A DNA stretch of 64,000 nt from Phytophthora sp. 'mugwort' (taxonomy: Eukaryota > Oomycota > Peronosporomycetes > Peronosporales > Peronosporaceae), in the NCBI GenBank assembly GCA_033558025.1, contig JAUCEF010000008.1:2976001-3040000 (forward strand). The letters run 5' to 3'. The notes under the pieces are model-generated. The model saw only the letters and a program-made list of their open reading frames with translations. It was not told where the DNA came from and ran no database searches. How positions within the stretch are numbered: the stretch's first letter is position 1; each line of letters begins with the position of its first letter. A program made the position numbers and the translations under genes. Shown piece by piece: positions 23,324 through 34,427 of the stretch.

Positions 23324-24080
23324 GAAGGTATGTAAATACACCTATTATTCACTCATACCATGTACTGAACCTGCACAGAGTGCTAACGACCGATCAGATT
23401 CGATACCGAGGAGTGATAAGAAAACGTTACGCTTAAAAAACGAGATTAAATTGTTGGTCGCAAACTCGAGTCGTAATACGGCTCCACGTATCATGGCAAG
23501 TATGACGCCGTAGAATATGGTGGCCCAGAATTTCGTTTGCTTCTTGACTTCTGTCCCTGTATCATTTTCTGTGCGGGCGCTCGCAGAAGAGTTAATGAGA
23601 ATTTCTGGCAGCCACAATAATACCGATCGGGAACAAGGGCGGGAACTGATGCGGCTAACTATGCTGTGCTATCCCATATGCTTTCCCGGACCTGACAACA
23701 TTTTGGACAGGTGAGGTGAGCTAATGTAGCATATAAACTGCATACCAGTCCACCACACGCATTCCCGACTGAATAATGCTAGTTATCACGGAAAGTGACA
23801 GGGCACTCGCGGAACAGAAACGGATGCCATCGTGTCGCACTTTCAAAAATTCGAAACTCGAAACTTCCCATTCAAGCGTAGATACGAAATGTGGGGGGGA
23901 TCACCCCTAGCTATGTCTCAAACACCCGACACATCCGATCATATTGTTCGCGATATACAAAACCAAGTGATCCAAATATATTCGGAGTGCAATCACTTGA
24001 AACGGTCAGTATACAGAGTTCAAACAGGACGCCATGATGTAGTACAGGATGGGTTCGTGGGATGAAAAACAGGTTCGATT
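23324..24080. other. Gene-free stretch
   Basis: Short frames only (for example 23244-23513 plus), none recognised. A G-rich run is at about 23893. No repeat boundaries seen. Confidence 0.4.
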
Positions 24081-24149
24081 GAATACCAGTAGACTTCTGC
24101 ATTGCCCTGAATCAAATAAAGCAGGTTTGCACCTACGGGCTGGTGCGGC

Positions 24150-27100
24150 GTCTCTTGCTCGAAGCAGGTGTGATTGGCGTGCCAGGCGAAGACGGCGTGC
24201 CCGCGGTGTCCATTGGTTTCTTGCGACGCATTCGGATACTCCTCGCGTTCTCAACAGGAATAAACTATCCACGTAGCCACTCCTTGTGCCGAATATCCCA
24301 ACAGGTCATCGCCACATCACGCACGTTGCGGCGAGCTCTCATGCAGAGGCATATCGGCCCCGTGTTGTTGCAGTCACAGCAGAAGTACGCCGTCGTCGAG
24401 GCTCGCTGGGTGTCTGTGCGCAGCACAGGACACACTTTGCAGGCACGTTGGCGGCGTTTCGCCTGCGTGTCCGAGTTGCGCTACTCGTCAACTTGGCGAG
24501 CTGTATGAGTGTTCGCCTCGCTCTGGGGTCTGCCGGCGGAAATAGGTTGGTACGATGGAGTCTGAGAGGGCTGTTGGGTGCCGACTGTGTTGCTCTCGTA
24601 CATGTCTGTTGTGGGGGTCTGCATAGCTGCAGATGCAATTGTGTCATGTACTTCACGTGCGAGAGCGGGTGTGTAGCTTTGTTCTGGTGGTAGGCCCTAT
24701 GGACAATGTAACCATTCACGATCACCAAGTCAATCAGGCCAAGCGCCAATGACTTGTAGTACTTCTTGAAACGGAGCGCCCTCTGCAGCGAGTGGCGCTG
24801 CAAACACAGCTGATCGTGGACATCCACGCCCCCGCGAGGCGTGGCACCCCTTGATCACTCGAGGGCACGGAACCTCGACCTGTGTTGCACCGTCCTGGCG
24901 CCTTACACGATCAAGCTCGAGACTACTTCCACTGCAGAGAAATGCACCGGCCGCGAATCCCACCAACTAATCGCCGTCATGCCATTGACGAGCTTGAACT
25001 TCGCCATCTTGAACGAACAACGCGCAATGTCTGCTGGCCGGGTTTTCTTTTTCTCGGTGACACCTTTACTGTAACCCAGGCGGTTTGTCATTATCGTGCC
25101 AACACAGTAAAATCCCATGAGCAACAGTTGAATTGCCAATGCCACTGACGTGTAAAAGCGGTCAACAACTGCAAGTCACATGCTCTGCATCCGCGCCTCT
25201 TGACCAAACACTTACAGCAAATTGCGAACGACTGCGGCTGGCCCTGACTTCATTTTGCCTTGTGCGCGTCACTTGCATGCTGCTTTTTCCCGCAATATAC
25301 TTCAAACCTGTCGATATTCAGTTTAAAAAAATCCAAATTAGTAAAATTAAGCTGCATCATTCACGATAATTAACTAGAAACAGCCAAAATAAATGTACAG
25401 AATGCAGTACGCTATGACTGCACTGCACAACATTAAGAACTTCGTGCCCCACTTGTGGGGCTTGTCCTTCAAGTAAACGCGCATCTTGTTAAATGACGAC
25501 CGGCTTGGCAGCACTTTTTCATTAAACGCCAAGTGCGATGGCGCGACGTACCCTCCCGAAAAAGTTCGCTGTAGCATCTCAACCACCTTGCGTATCTTCC
25601 AGGCGCGGTCCGTCTGAGCTCTTGGGTCTCTGCCTGAGTTGAAGTGGAGGTTGAGAGCAATCTCCATGAAGTGATCACGCGCCAGTACTGAACCAAAGCA
25701 TCCGCGCGAGATTGCACCTTCAACAGTAGTGCTCCAATGGTTCGATAACTTTCCGGGTTGGGGCTATGGCCCTTGCAATCATCAAACCAATAAAGCGGCC
25801 AAGCTCATGTGGTAGAATTGGCTTCATCGCTTACACCTCGTGCTGGATATCACGCCTCGTTTTCCTTGACAGTTCGGCATTGAGACGACGATTCGCTCGA
25901 CAACGACGATCAGCACGATCCACTCGAAACGGTAACATCTCGCGATGATACTCGTTTGAGCAGGCGACAATATGCTGCCACAGCACAACGGGTATAAAAT
26001 AGAAGAACAGAGCAACAGGCGAGTCCTCTCTTCGCAGCACGTCAGCAGTAGGTCCCGAGTATCCTTGGCGCAGCCCAGCATAGCTGTTCTTGCCGTCGAC
26101 AGGCTTATATGGAGCCATAAGGTAGTCGCATGTGTCCAGCTCCTCGATGTTCTCCTATCCCGTAGAAGACATCTCGCGCAATACAGGATCCTTGAGGTTG
26201 CCCGCCAGTACCTCATCTTCTCCGCCAAACTTGGCCAAGAAGTCATCCGCAAAGAGAACATCACCAGCAATTCCTTACTCCGTTTCGTCTGGGTCGTCCT
26301 CTACGTCTTCTGGGACGCAATGTGCTTCGGGGTCTTCATCAGAACCATACTCGCCAGTCTCCACGTCACGTCATCCGTCTCTGCTTCATCACCGGAATCC
26401 ATCGATCCCAAATGCGGGGAATTATCGCTTTCCTCTACGGTATTCAGAGCATCAGCACTATCCGCAAGCAGCGCACCAGCTTCGGCATCGCCATCATCGC
26501 TATCTGCAATAATGTACAGTACAGGTTAGTATTCAGCATATTATTCATCATAACATTCAGCATAATATATACTACATCATGCAGTACAATATGCTATATA
26601 TGGTACACTATATTGCGCAACAGAGTATTCAGCGGTGTATGCAGCATATCATACAGCTTACCATACTGGGATTAGCGTGTCGTGTACGCAGATTCCATAG
26701 GACCCTTGGGCAGGAGAATCGAATGTCGACCCAACATTTGAGTCCTGAATATGAGGTGACGTCGTCGCCAGCGGCAGGGACGATGAACGTAGCGAGCGGG
26801 GAGGCGCACTTGCAACATGACTGGGATTGCGTATCAGGGATACGCAGTCCCAGCCGTACGCGTCGCTCCCTCGTCGCCCGACGTACCGGTACACCAACGG
26901 AGACGTTGCAGTCGTCGCAGCTAGCGTCGCAGGAGGTTGCGTCGCACTAGGTAGCGCCCACGAGCTTGAGTTGCAGCAGAGCTTGAGTTGAAACAACAGC
27001 TTGAGTCACGATAGCAGGGACTGGAGCCGCAGCTGGGGCCGCCACCGTAGCCTGAGCGCGAGCTTCTGTTGCCTCAATATCGGCAACGTAGTTTTGACGC

Positions 27101-27590
27101 ACGACCGCGGCAGCAGCGGCGAGATGCGCATCGCCAAGAGCGGCGCCAGGTTGCTCACGCGTAGCAACAACTTGCCCACGAGCACGCGCACGGCTGCGTA
27201 GCACTGCAGACAACAGATAATAGGTTTTGAAACCGCTAATACTGCTTTATGTTTCCCAACCAACCGTTCGCGTAGAATTGCACCACAACTTCTTCCCCCC
27301 CGAACAAAATCCACGCCTTCGATCCCTCTCGTGTTCTGACCTGGTCGGATGTAGTAGTAGCGGTCGTCGAGGCTGCGTCAGGGCGGCGGCTTTCGAGTCC
27401 ACCCTTCGCTCTTGAGCTCCTTCCGCACGGACCGGAACGACAGGTCCCGCGCCGTCACTTCGCTGTCCGGCGCTTTCGCTGACTGCGCCGTCATCTTCCT
27501 GTCTGTCGGCTTGAGCTCCAGCCGCGCAAATTCTCGAATGAGGGGGATTTTGAGAAGGCGGGCGAGGTTTGAGGTTTTGCTTCCAGCCAC
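24150..27590 (-). pseudogene. piggyBac-type transposase (relic 1), broken
   Basis: Read from the ATG at 27590: a basic N-terminal part with KELKSEGWTRKPPP, stop at about 27380, then RSLDDRYYYIRPG and a Gly-Val-Asp/Glu segment, the N-terminal domain I know from oomycete piggyBac proteins. An Ala-rich stretch follows (27213-26947), an acidic stretch (26510-26200), then APYKPVDGKNSYAGLRQGY near 26110, ARNLHF-type segment FMEIALNLHFNSGRDPRA near 25670, FNEKVLPSRSSFNKMRVYLK near 25510 with the DKPHKWGTK motif, then MGFYCVGTIMTNRLGY near 25120, and GGVDVHDQLCLQRHSLQ near 24830 with RFKKYYKSLALGLIDL. This is the DDE_Tnp_1_7 order. Many frameshifts and stops. The first catalytic Asp position reads Asn (AFNEKVLPS, family AFDEAMLPS). 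No TTAA-flanked ends were found. Confidence 0.75.
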
Positions 27591-27599
27591 GCATTGGGC

Positions 27600-27849
27600 G
27601 GGTAGTTGGTAAAATAATGCAATCAGTAGCAGTTTCTCATATGCCTGTCAAAAGCCATATTTAGAATTTAGAAAAGCATTGGTCGATGCACACTCCAATC
27701 TGAGTACAGAAAATCAACGAAATTTTATCTTGGTGTTTGTATACCTTTTTGGGGGGGACGGGGGAAAGTACTACAAGACAAATATTAAGTCTAAAATCGC
27801 TTAAACTGAATATATTCAGTAGAAGCCTTCAAATCTAACATGCATTATG
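27600..27849. other. AT-rich spacer
   Basis: No gene. A short run of G (27751-27757) and AT-rich sequence only. Confidence 0.4.
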
Positions 27850-28810
27850 CAGCATCCGGTCTGGAGGGGTTAACGCAACCTCAAAACAACAGTAGAAGCA
27901 ACACACCCAACCTTCACCACGACATGGTCGAACGCTGGAGAATGAATGGACGATACGCGCGTCGATAAGGAAGTACTCCTCCGTAAGAGAAAACATTACC
28001 GTCAACTTGTCAAAAATAAGCGCAAAGCGCCCATGATGAGCGAGGTCAATACAGCTTTTTGAAAACCCTGTTGAAAGCCTTGAGGTCCTCGACCAGAGTG
28101 ACGATACGAGGGTGCATCCCCGGTTAAGGGGCCAGATCAAACGGCATCGACGCGTTTGATGGCGTCGTGAGTGCCCGCGTAGCGCTCCAGCATCATGAAC
28201 GTTGATCTCCACAGAGCCGCGTTCTCGCGCAACGGCGAAGCTCGGCGATGTTCTTCACGATTCGCAGCGCCATCATGAGGCGCTAACCGCCTTGGACAAG
28301 CCCTCGTGCGTGGTCAGGTATGAGCGTCCTACCAGTGGCACGCCAAGCAACGTGCCCGTTGCCTGGTTGGCCGCACTAATGTGTCGACGAGAAACCGCAG
28401 CTGCGGGACTGGTTGGCCAAAAATATCCAGTATGTTTCGGATTATAGGCGCAGTGGAACTCAATGGTTATGTTCCCTCGGCGAACGGATCCAGCGCCAAA
28501 ATTAGGTACTCAGCCTGCCCCTCGCGCCAGAACACGGCATACATCGCCACATAGTCGTTTGAACAGCACATCCAGCCGTCGAACATGATTCTAAAATGCG
28601 GTGGGATCACTGCATCGATTTCTTGCTCGACAGCTTTGGTGGTCTCAGCGATGTACTACTTGCGTGTCTTGGAGGTGATGGAATTCAGACGAGGCATAGA
28701 GCGTGGTCCACTTCAGAGAATGGCTTGTTACGGTCGATTTCTCTGCTGCAACTGGTACCAACATACGAAATCTTGAGTGGTGTCGCGAATTTTAGGTCTC
28801 GGGTTCCCTG
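27850..28810 (-). pseudogene. hAT transposase relic with one recognisable terminus
   Basis: Minus-strand frames, joined over many breaks, follow the hAT order: NKPFSEVDHALCL near 28720, TKAVEQEIDAVIPPHF near 28615, FDGWMCCSNDYVAMYAVFW near 28590, then a degraded DNC/SH region, IVKNIAELRR near 28260, a WSSTF-like WRSTFMMLERYA near 28200, and AFNRVFKKL near 28065. The BED zinc finger is absent, and so is the C-terminal dimerisation region. The element end TCTCGGGTTCCCTG at 28797-28810 is a hAT-type terminus (reverse strand begins CAGGGAACCCGAGA). Confidence 0.65.
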
Positions 28811-28874
28811 CTTGCTGCAGTTCAGTCTGCAGACTGAACTGCAGACTGAACTGCAGCAAGCAGGGAACCCGAGA
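28797..28874. repeat. Perfect 30-bp inverted repeat joining two hAT ends
   Basis: Arms 28797-28826 and 28845-28874 are exact reverse complements around an 18-bp spacer that is itself repetitive (CTGCAGACTGAACTGCAG). Each arm is a hAT-type end (CAGGGAACCCGAGA) plus 16 bp of flanking sequence. The 8 bp next to the left end (CTTGCTGC) is the reverse complement of the 8 bp next to the right end (GCAGCAAG). Confidence 0.85.
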
Positions 28875-29910
28875 TTATACTTTATACCTATTTCTGTAAA
28901 ATGCAACAATAAGTAGCGTGAGGTGATGCTTGAATTAAGACAAATAAACAACTAAATATCGATGACAAGTCAATGAATTATTAGTAAACAGTCTTGAAGT
29001 AGAAGCACGCGATATGCTTAGTTGTGACCTCGGCCTTTGAGCCCTGCGGGTCTAGGAGCGTGTGAGAAGTTGGCGTGGAAAGACAGTAGAAAATCGTACA
29101 ATGAGCTAGGCTATCAGTATTTGGCGCGGCGGCTGTGAAAGCGCCCGAAATAAATATTGTGGGTAAGCACATTAAATTGATAAATACGTAAATCGCAGTA
29201 AAATCAGCTGTCAATAAATAACTGATACAATACAGAGAATCCTCTTCGGTCGTATATTCTAAATGTGATTCACTTCACGGAGAGATAGGAGAAGCGTTGA
29301 CCAACACCATACTAGCACCGGTCAAACGTGCCTCTATCCTCTACTTAGCGTTTTGTGATACAAAATCATCCATTATCACTACGCAAAGTTGCTTAACTAT
29401 TGCTAAGGTCCGTTTGATGCAGGACGTCCGAAGAAATCGAGCATCGACTTTTGCTGCTTGCAGCCTTACTTACGCGCAAGCTCTCTCTAAACAGCTTTGC
29501 ATTGTTCAAAGCCCGATAATCGATAGTGAAGGCACCCCAATCGTATCAGCGCTAACGAAAAGTTGTGCCATCCTGTGAAGACGCTCGTTTTACTCTTCAG
29601 TGGGCAGGTTCTCCAGCGTCGGATCGTTAGAAACCGCACTATCGTCTTCTTCGTCGAGATCACCTACATCGCGATCTTGCCCGCAACTGTTCTCGCTCCG
29701 TGGAGGCTCTACCCGGCAGAGATCTTCGTCCGTTCGCTCATCCGCGAGGATGTTCACGACGAACTGGAAGTCAGTGTGTACGAGTTTTTTTTTTTACAGA
29801 TTTCTGCGTTATAATAACTCCAGTGAGAAATAGTGTGTTTGGTTCCGACACTATCACAGCCGAGAGCATTGTCTGTATATAACAATATATTTCCTCTTTC
29901 GGGTTCCCTT
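28861..29910. mobile_element. Non-autonomous hAT-like element, about 1.05 kb
   Basis: The left end CAGGGAACCCGA at 28861 is mirrored at 29899-29910, where the reverse strand begins AAGGGAACCCGA. Flanking 8-mers are GCAGCAAG on the left and GTAGCATG on the right, 6 of 8 matching, compatible with a worn hAT target duplication. Inside is no transposase. A minus-strand acidic frame near 29780-29580 (VNILADERTDEDLCRVE, ending in many Asp/Glu) is a possible coding remnant. Confidence 0.5.
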
Positions 29911-30725
29911 GTAGCATGTCGACGCGACCAGCAGTTTTCGGACGAAATGCTCTCTCGGCGACCCCAGAACGAGATTCTCTGTCGCCGTTGTGTACCCTTG
30001 CCTTCTTCATATCTGAGCGTAACCTTAGATGCGAAGGTATTTGCGTGTCGTCTAGGCGTTAGAGGTCTTGCCGATTGCACTATTAGTGTCATCACCGTAA
30101 CTGCTCGGCCTAGTGCGGCAGCATCGAAAAATTATCTTGGATAATATTTCTCATCAGGGCTCGACCGAAGTAGTAAAATGCGGCGGCACAATATTCCACC
30201 ACACTTACGTCATGAAAATACCAGTAGCCGCCGGAAATCTGCCGAAGGTGAAACATCTTCATGGAATTGGCCATCATGGACCATCTCGTGATGGAATTTG
30301 TAGAATTGAAATTGGTCTTGACGACGTCAACAACTGGGGCACGCGATCTTCTTACGCGCTGGTATACGACCACGAGTGTTAGATGGCTCGCCATGGTGAA
30401 CGTGGCGATTATGTGAGGTCGCTGACCCTTCGTACTTGGATTTAGATAATACGTTTCAGATGGGTAAGCGCACAGTTTCGTATGACGTTTGCTTGCTAAT
30501 AGCGTTCGCTATTCACTGACTGTCATAAGCATAACTGGTTAGCAAGCAACAAGGTTGAGATTCACCACGCGTGTTAACCTCGTGCGTAACAGAGTTATTG
30601 GATATAATTCAAACTTAAAAGATAGCGCCCCAATCAAAGCTCCTATCCTTCACCGAAATAATGTTCATGAGAGGATATGGTGTATGCTCTACCGCTGTGC
30701 TTTCAAAGGGCGTCGTGGCATCCTC
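29911..30725. other. Intergenic, no gene seen
   Basis: Contains an open plus frame 30113-30382 and an overlapping minus frame 30394-30110, neither recognised. It includes the 3' flank of the fusion gene that follows. Confidence 0.4.
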
Positions 30726-32864
30726 TTACTCCATACCGGGGAATTTAACGCAGGTGTGGAATTCACCGCATTCTCCCATGAGATCGATCTGCTCGGTATC
30801 CACAGCAGTGGCTTTGTTCCGCTCCTGGACCAGTCTCCAGTCATACACTTGACCCACTTGCCACTGTTTTCCATTACTTCCATTCAAAGCAAGACGCTCC
30901 TCGTCGACGTTTGAAAAGTAAATCTTGGCACCAGTTTTGGTGCAAAGTCGCTCAAGTGAAGGCAGTAAGTCCGACTCGTAGCTCTTTTTCCAGACAGGAA
31001 AGCGCAGGTTGTAATCCTGTCCAAACGCTTGTTCACGCCACGCACGAATGTCGTCGAGATGGAGGTCACCAAACACAAGGGAAGAGATCCTAGAAGGCAG
31101 TTCATCCTGTGCACGTACCTTGCGGGACTTCTTCGTTCGCTTCATATGCTCAGGGACATCGTGCAGAGCGCTGCGTAGAGCGGCGGTATACTCATCGCCA
31201 AGTCCCACCGCCACGAGGCACAACGGAAGTTCCAGTGCTTCAGCCTGTGCAGCAATAGTTTGCGATGCAATATTCTGGACTGGCACCACGTTTGTTGTTG
31301 GGTCGATCGTCGTAAGGAGCACCACGCGAGGCATGGGCTTGTGCTTGGCAGCGTATGTCTCATACAACGCGCTTAAAGCAAGGAACGAGTCTTTGCCACC
31401 GCTCCAGAACACCACCACGAGATCATTCGGTCCGTTAGAAACGGTAGCAGCACTATCCGGCCAGAGCAATTGGCCACCGGGAGCATCTTTTGCAAAACCA
31501 CGTGAGCGTCGACGTGGCTGCAGGAAAACGCTCCCGGAAAGCGTATTCTTCCTACGCGATGGGTCCTTAACGTTTGCATGTCCATAGGGACAGTGCCGAC
31601 AACCATTCCCACAGCAAACCTGCCGCTCCTTTAGAATATACGCCGTCATGACGGAGTAACCGGTGGCAGGATCCGTGTACATGGCCTGCTTGTTCGCACA
31701 GGCAACATGATGCAGCTCCTCAATCTCCAGCATCTCCACCGATTTGGCATCCTCTTTTGCGTTCAAGTCGCTTGTTACTAGTGACGTATCGAAGAGTTTG
31801 TACGGAAAATTCGAGCTCTTCAGCCAACTATTCTCGGGCTCATGCAGCGCGTGCACCAACCACTCCAACGCCAGTAGTAGACGTCTCGTAGGTCGCGTGA
31901 ATATGGACGTACCGTCCACAATGTATACCAAAGGCACCGCAGCGTCACCAGATCTGCCCAGCAGCGTCTCCCACCACTCCCCGACCCGTCCTTCCAGCAG
32001 CTCCTTCTCCGTCTTGTCCAGCGTGAGTCCACATAGCGCCACCACGACGACGTCCACCTCTTTTGCTCCATCCAGGTTCTCCACTACCTTCCCACCCGCA
32101 GCTTCCACAATCTCTCTCATCCACCCTTTCGTCCCTAAGAACAATGGCTCCAGCCACTCGACCAGCGCCACCTTGGGCCTCCCCATTTGCTCCACAAAAC
32201 CCGTCGCCTGGGTTCTCAACCGCTCCAACTGCTCCATATTCTCTTGAGCCATCTTCTCCCCCACCTCGGGCACTCCGAGAGCCTGTCCAAGCTGCTTGAA
32301 CTGCGTCCCCAGCGCGTCAACCAAACTCGTCGGGTTGCAGGTGACAATCTGCGTGAAGCGGCTTGACGAAGTTATCTCACACTGCTTCGCTGGTTCATTT
32401 GAATGTGTACTTGCTGACATCACTTGGTCCGCCAACGTCCTTCTGTCCACCCCATCGTCTACCGCTTGCTGAACACTCGCTAGGTCGATGGAGCAGACCT
32501 TGCACGTGCTCTGCGTGAGGATCACGTCGGGCCGCAGCGCCGCGAGCTTGACAGCGTCCAGATGATACAGCGACGCGGCGCTGGCTAGCGCCTCCCGAAC
32601 CTGGTCGTGCGTGTCGGCAGAGCTCGTGAAGGCTGTGCGGGCCGCTGTGAGCACGGGCAGATCTTGGACCGAGGCATCGCGCGGAAAGTCGCATTCGTGC
32701 GAGCGCCCCACGAGCTCCGGGATGGACCTAGAGATACAGTGGCGACTGTCATGACAGGCCGAAAGCAGCGCGCAGACGTTCTCGGTGGCTGAGGGCAGGA
32801 GGGACACAACGCGCAGGCGGGTGGTGCTCATGGCACTTTGGGGTGACGACTTGAGGGATGACAT
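30726..32864 (-). CDS. Fusion protein: BtuF-like binding domain, Cys-rich module and diphthamide-synthetase-like PP-loop ATPase
   Basis: An intact 712-residue frame from the ATG at 32864; a second ATG at residue 12 begins the conserved part. Residues about 15-370 resemble the periplasmic-binding-protein-2 fold of BtuF/Fe-siderophore binding proteins (VVSLLPSATE start, ALRPDVILTQ, STCKVC). There is no signal peptide, so the protein is probably cytosolic. Residues about 400-435 hold a compact Cys cluster, CCGNGCRHCPYGH, of the type in DUF5522-like proteins. Residues about 483-712 are an ATP_bind_4 / Dph6-type domain: VVFWSGGKDSFLALSAL at 485-500 is the PP-loop, and GECGEFHT at 697-704 is the family's terminal signature. 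Dph6 amidates diphthine on elongation factor 2, but in this fused form another ammonia- or thiol-transfer substrate is possible. The assignment of each module is by motif; the joint function is unknown. Confidence 0.8.
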   Translation of the reverse strand: MSSLKSSPQSAMSTTRLRVVSLLPSATENVCALLSACHDSRHCISRSIPELVGRSHECDFPRDASVQDLPVLTAARTAFTSSADTHDQVREALASAASLYHLDAVKLAALRPDVILTQSTCKVCSIDLASVQQAVDDGVDRRTLADQVMSASTHSNEPAKQCEITSSSRFTQIVTCNPTSLVDALGTQFKQLGQALGVPEVGEKMAQENMEQLERLRTQATGFVEQMGRPKVALVEWLEPLFLGTKGWMREIVEAAGGKVVENLDGAKEVDVVVVALCGLTLDKTEKELLEGRVGEWWETLLGRSGDAAVPLVYIVDGTSIFTRPTRRLLLALEWLVHALHEPENSWLKSSNFPYKLFDTSLVTSDLNAKEDAKSVEMLEIEELHHVACANKQAMYTDPATGYSVMTAYILKERQVCCGNGCRHCPYGHANVKDPSRRKNTLSGSVFLQPRRRSRGFAKDAPGGQLLWPDSAATVSNGPNDLVVVFWSGGKDSFLALSALYETYAAKHKPMPRVVLLTTIDPTTNVVPVQNIASQTIAAQAEALELPLCLVAVGLGDEYTAALRSALHDVPEHMKRTKKSRKVRAQDELPSRISSLVFGDLHLDDIRAWREQAFGQDYNLRFPVWKKSYESDLLPSLERLCTKTGAKIYFSNVDEERLALNGSNGKQWQVGQVYDWRLVQERNKATAVDTEQIDLMGECGEFHTCVKFPGME

Positions 32865-34388
32865 GATGATAATACTCGAGTGCGGAATAATATGAAAGAA
32901 GGTAGTGTGGTGGTTTTTGAAGTGAGATGGAACCTGTCGAATGGCATAACAACTTCAAGATGCCGGTTTCCGTTCCGATGGTGCATTGACACCGCAGCCC
33001 TTGGTGTGATGCAAAATCCCCTTTCGATAGAACCGAACAGTGCGGGGTTACCTAATACGATAATTTATCTTTGTCGTAGGACACGTGTAGGTCAAATGCT
33101 CAATCACTTCCGATAGATTTTTCAGAGACTTGTAGACATCTTGATTACATTGTAGTACATGTAGCAGCACTCTGATAGGTTATGGCGTCCTCGCTGCCTT
33201 GACATCGGTCTGGACATCCACAAGCACACCAAAGAGGCTGCATGCCCGAATCAAGAGAACCCTGCTGCAAAGTGGACGTGATTTTTTCTCGTAGGCGGTA
33301 AATGTATTAGAAAAAACACTCTTTATAGCTTTAAAAGCTCGTTTTGGTGATGCGGCTCCATGATATACATTTACTAGCGCACGAACTACTTAAAATGGTT
33401 TTTTCTGGTCACAAACAGCGACTGGTGTTGTTATCTTCACACAAGGGTCATAGGAGATTGGACGGTCGGGCGAAGGCGTCAGCGACAACAAAGCATGTAC
33501 GAACCAATGCGCGCGGTTGACCTGTCAACTCGTTACTGAACCTTTCCTCGTGAGCGAAACCCCGTACGAACGACTGACACCGCTAGAATGATGATTCTCG
33601 AGCACACATTCCCTCTACAAGCAAACACACACATCCGAGTCACAAGCGGGATCTTATGCAACGAGCCGGAATGCGTGCGGCATTAAACCCTGTCAGAAAC
33701 GATGTCGAGGCGGTACGGCACGTTTCACTTGCTTTTACTATGAATCTATTTCCTTCGAGAACAAATGTCCCTGTGTTTACACGGGCAATCGTTGACGCCA
33801 CAACGGTACCCATCGTCGATCGTCGTAGATTATATCGGCGAAAGTTGACACCAGCACGGTATGGCCCTCGGGAACTAGACTGGCAGGGAACTATGGCAGT
33901 GACGAGCGCAACTAGAGCGAGCAGAATTATGTGTGTGTGACTGCACTTAGATAGCGAGGTTGAGAGAAGAGCGGCCTCGCCGCAGACCGAATGCCAACCT
34001 ACACGACTGTCGAGTGCGGTATATTTCTGAGCTGATGGTTTATATGGTGACCATAATGATAACTCTTGATGCCTCAAATTCAAATCGGCCGAGCGGTGCT
34101 CGCGTCTTCGCACCCGCCTCCCTGCTTTCATATTTTTGCACAACAGGTGAATCACAATACCAAGTACCGGAAACTCCCCGAAACGCTCACACAAACACTA
34201 CTACCGCCTGCATCACCTTCCACAGGTCTTCCTCTTTATTGTATTTATCTCCCTCCCCAAATACTCGCAATATTCTCCAAAAATCACAGGTTCTCCCAGA
34301 GCACGTCCATTTTGTTGCCGCAACTTGCTGTCTCATCAGCGGTCACCTCATCTCCTCAGCAGAATGAAGGTCATCGTTCGTTGCACTT
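32865..34388. other. Intergenic region between divergent genes
   Basis: About 1.5 kb separating the minus-strand fusion gene from the plus-strand ABC transporter. It must hold both promoters. No transposon was recognised. A minus frame at 33951-33640 may be a dead secreted-protein gene (separate entry). Confidence 0.5.
33640..33951 (-). pseudogene. Possible dead small secreted protein
   Basis: The minus strand encodes a hydrophobic run IILLALVALVTAIVPC followed by a polar stretch with an Arg-rich NLRR-containing segment, then about 60 residues to a stop at 33640. This looks like a signal peptide plus mature part of about 80 residues. But the codon just before the hydrophobic core is ATA, not ATG, and the frame upstream is not signal-peptide-like. 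The Arg-rich segment is not a proper RxLR motif. It may equally be chance. Confidence 0.2.
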
Positions 34389-34395
34389 CCATTCC
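34389..34395 (+). promoter_or_regulatory. Candidate oomycete initiator of the ABC transporter gene
   Basis: CCATTCC fits the oomycete initiator consensus (Y-CA-Y-T-Y-Y) and lies 33 bp before the ATG, a usual 5' leader length in this group. The match is short, so chance cannot be excluded. Confidence 0.35.
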
Positions 34396-34427
34396 GCGCC
34401 CATTGATCAATTCGCCGTGCCCTCGCC

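Noticed and set aside
27860..27880. GGGGTTAA at about 27867 as an end of piggyBac relic 1
   Set aside because: It lies inside a readable hAT segment and no partner TTAACCCC occurs on the other side of the relic.
33640..33951. RxLR effector gene
   Set aside because: No start codon and no RxLR motif; only an Arg-rich NLRR segment.
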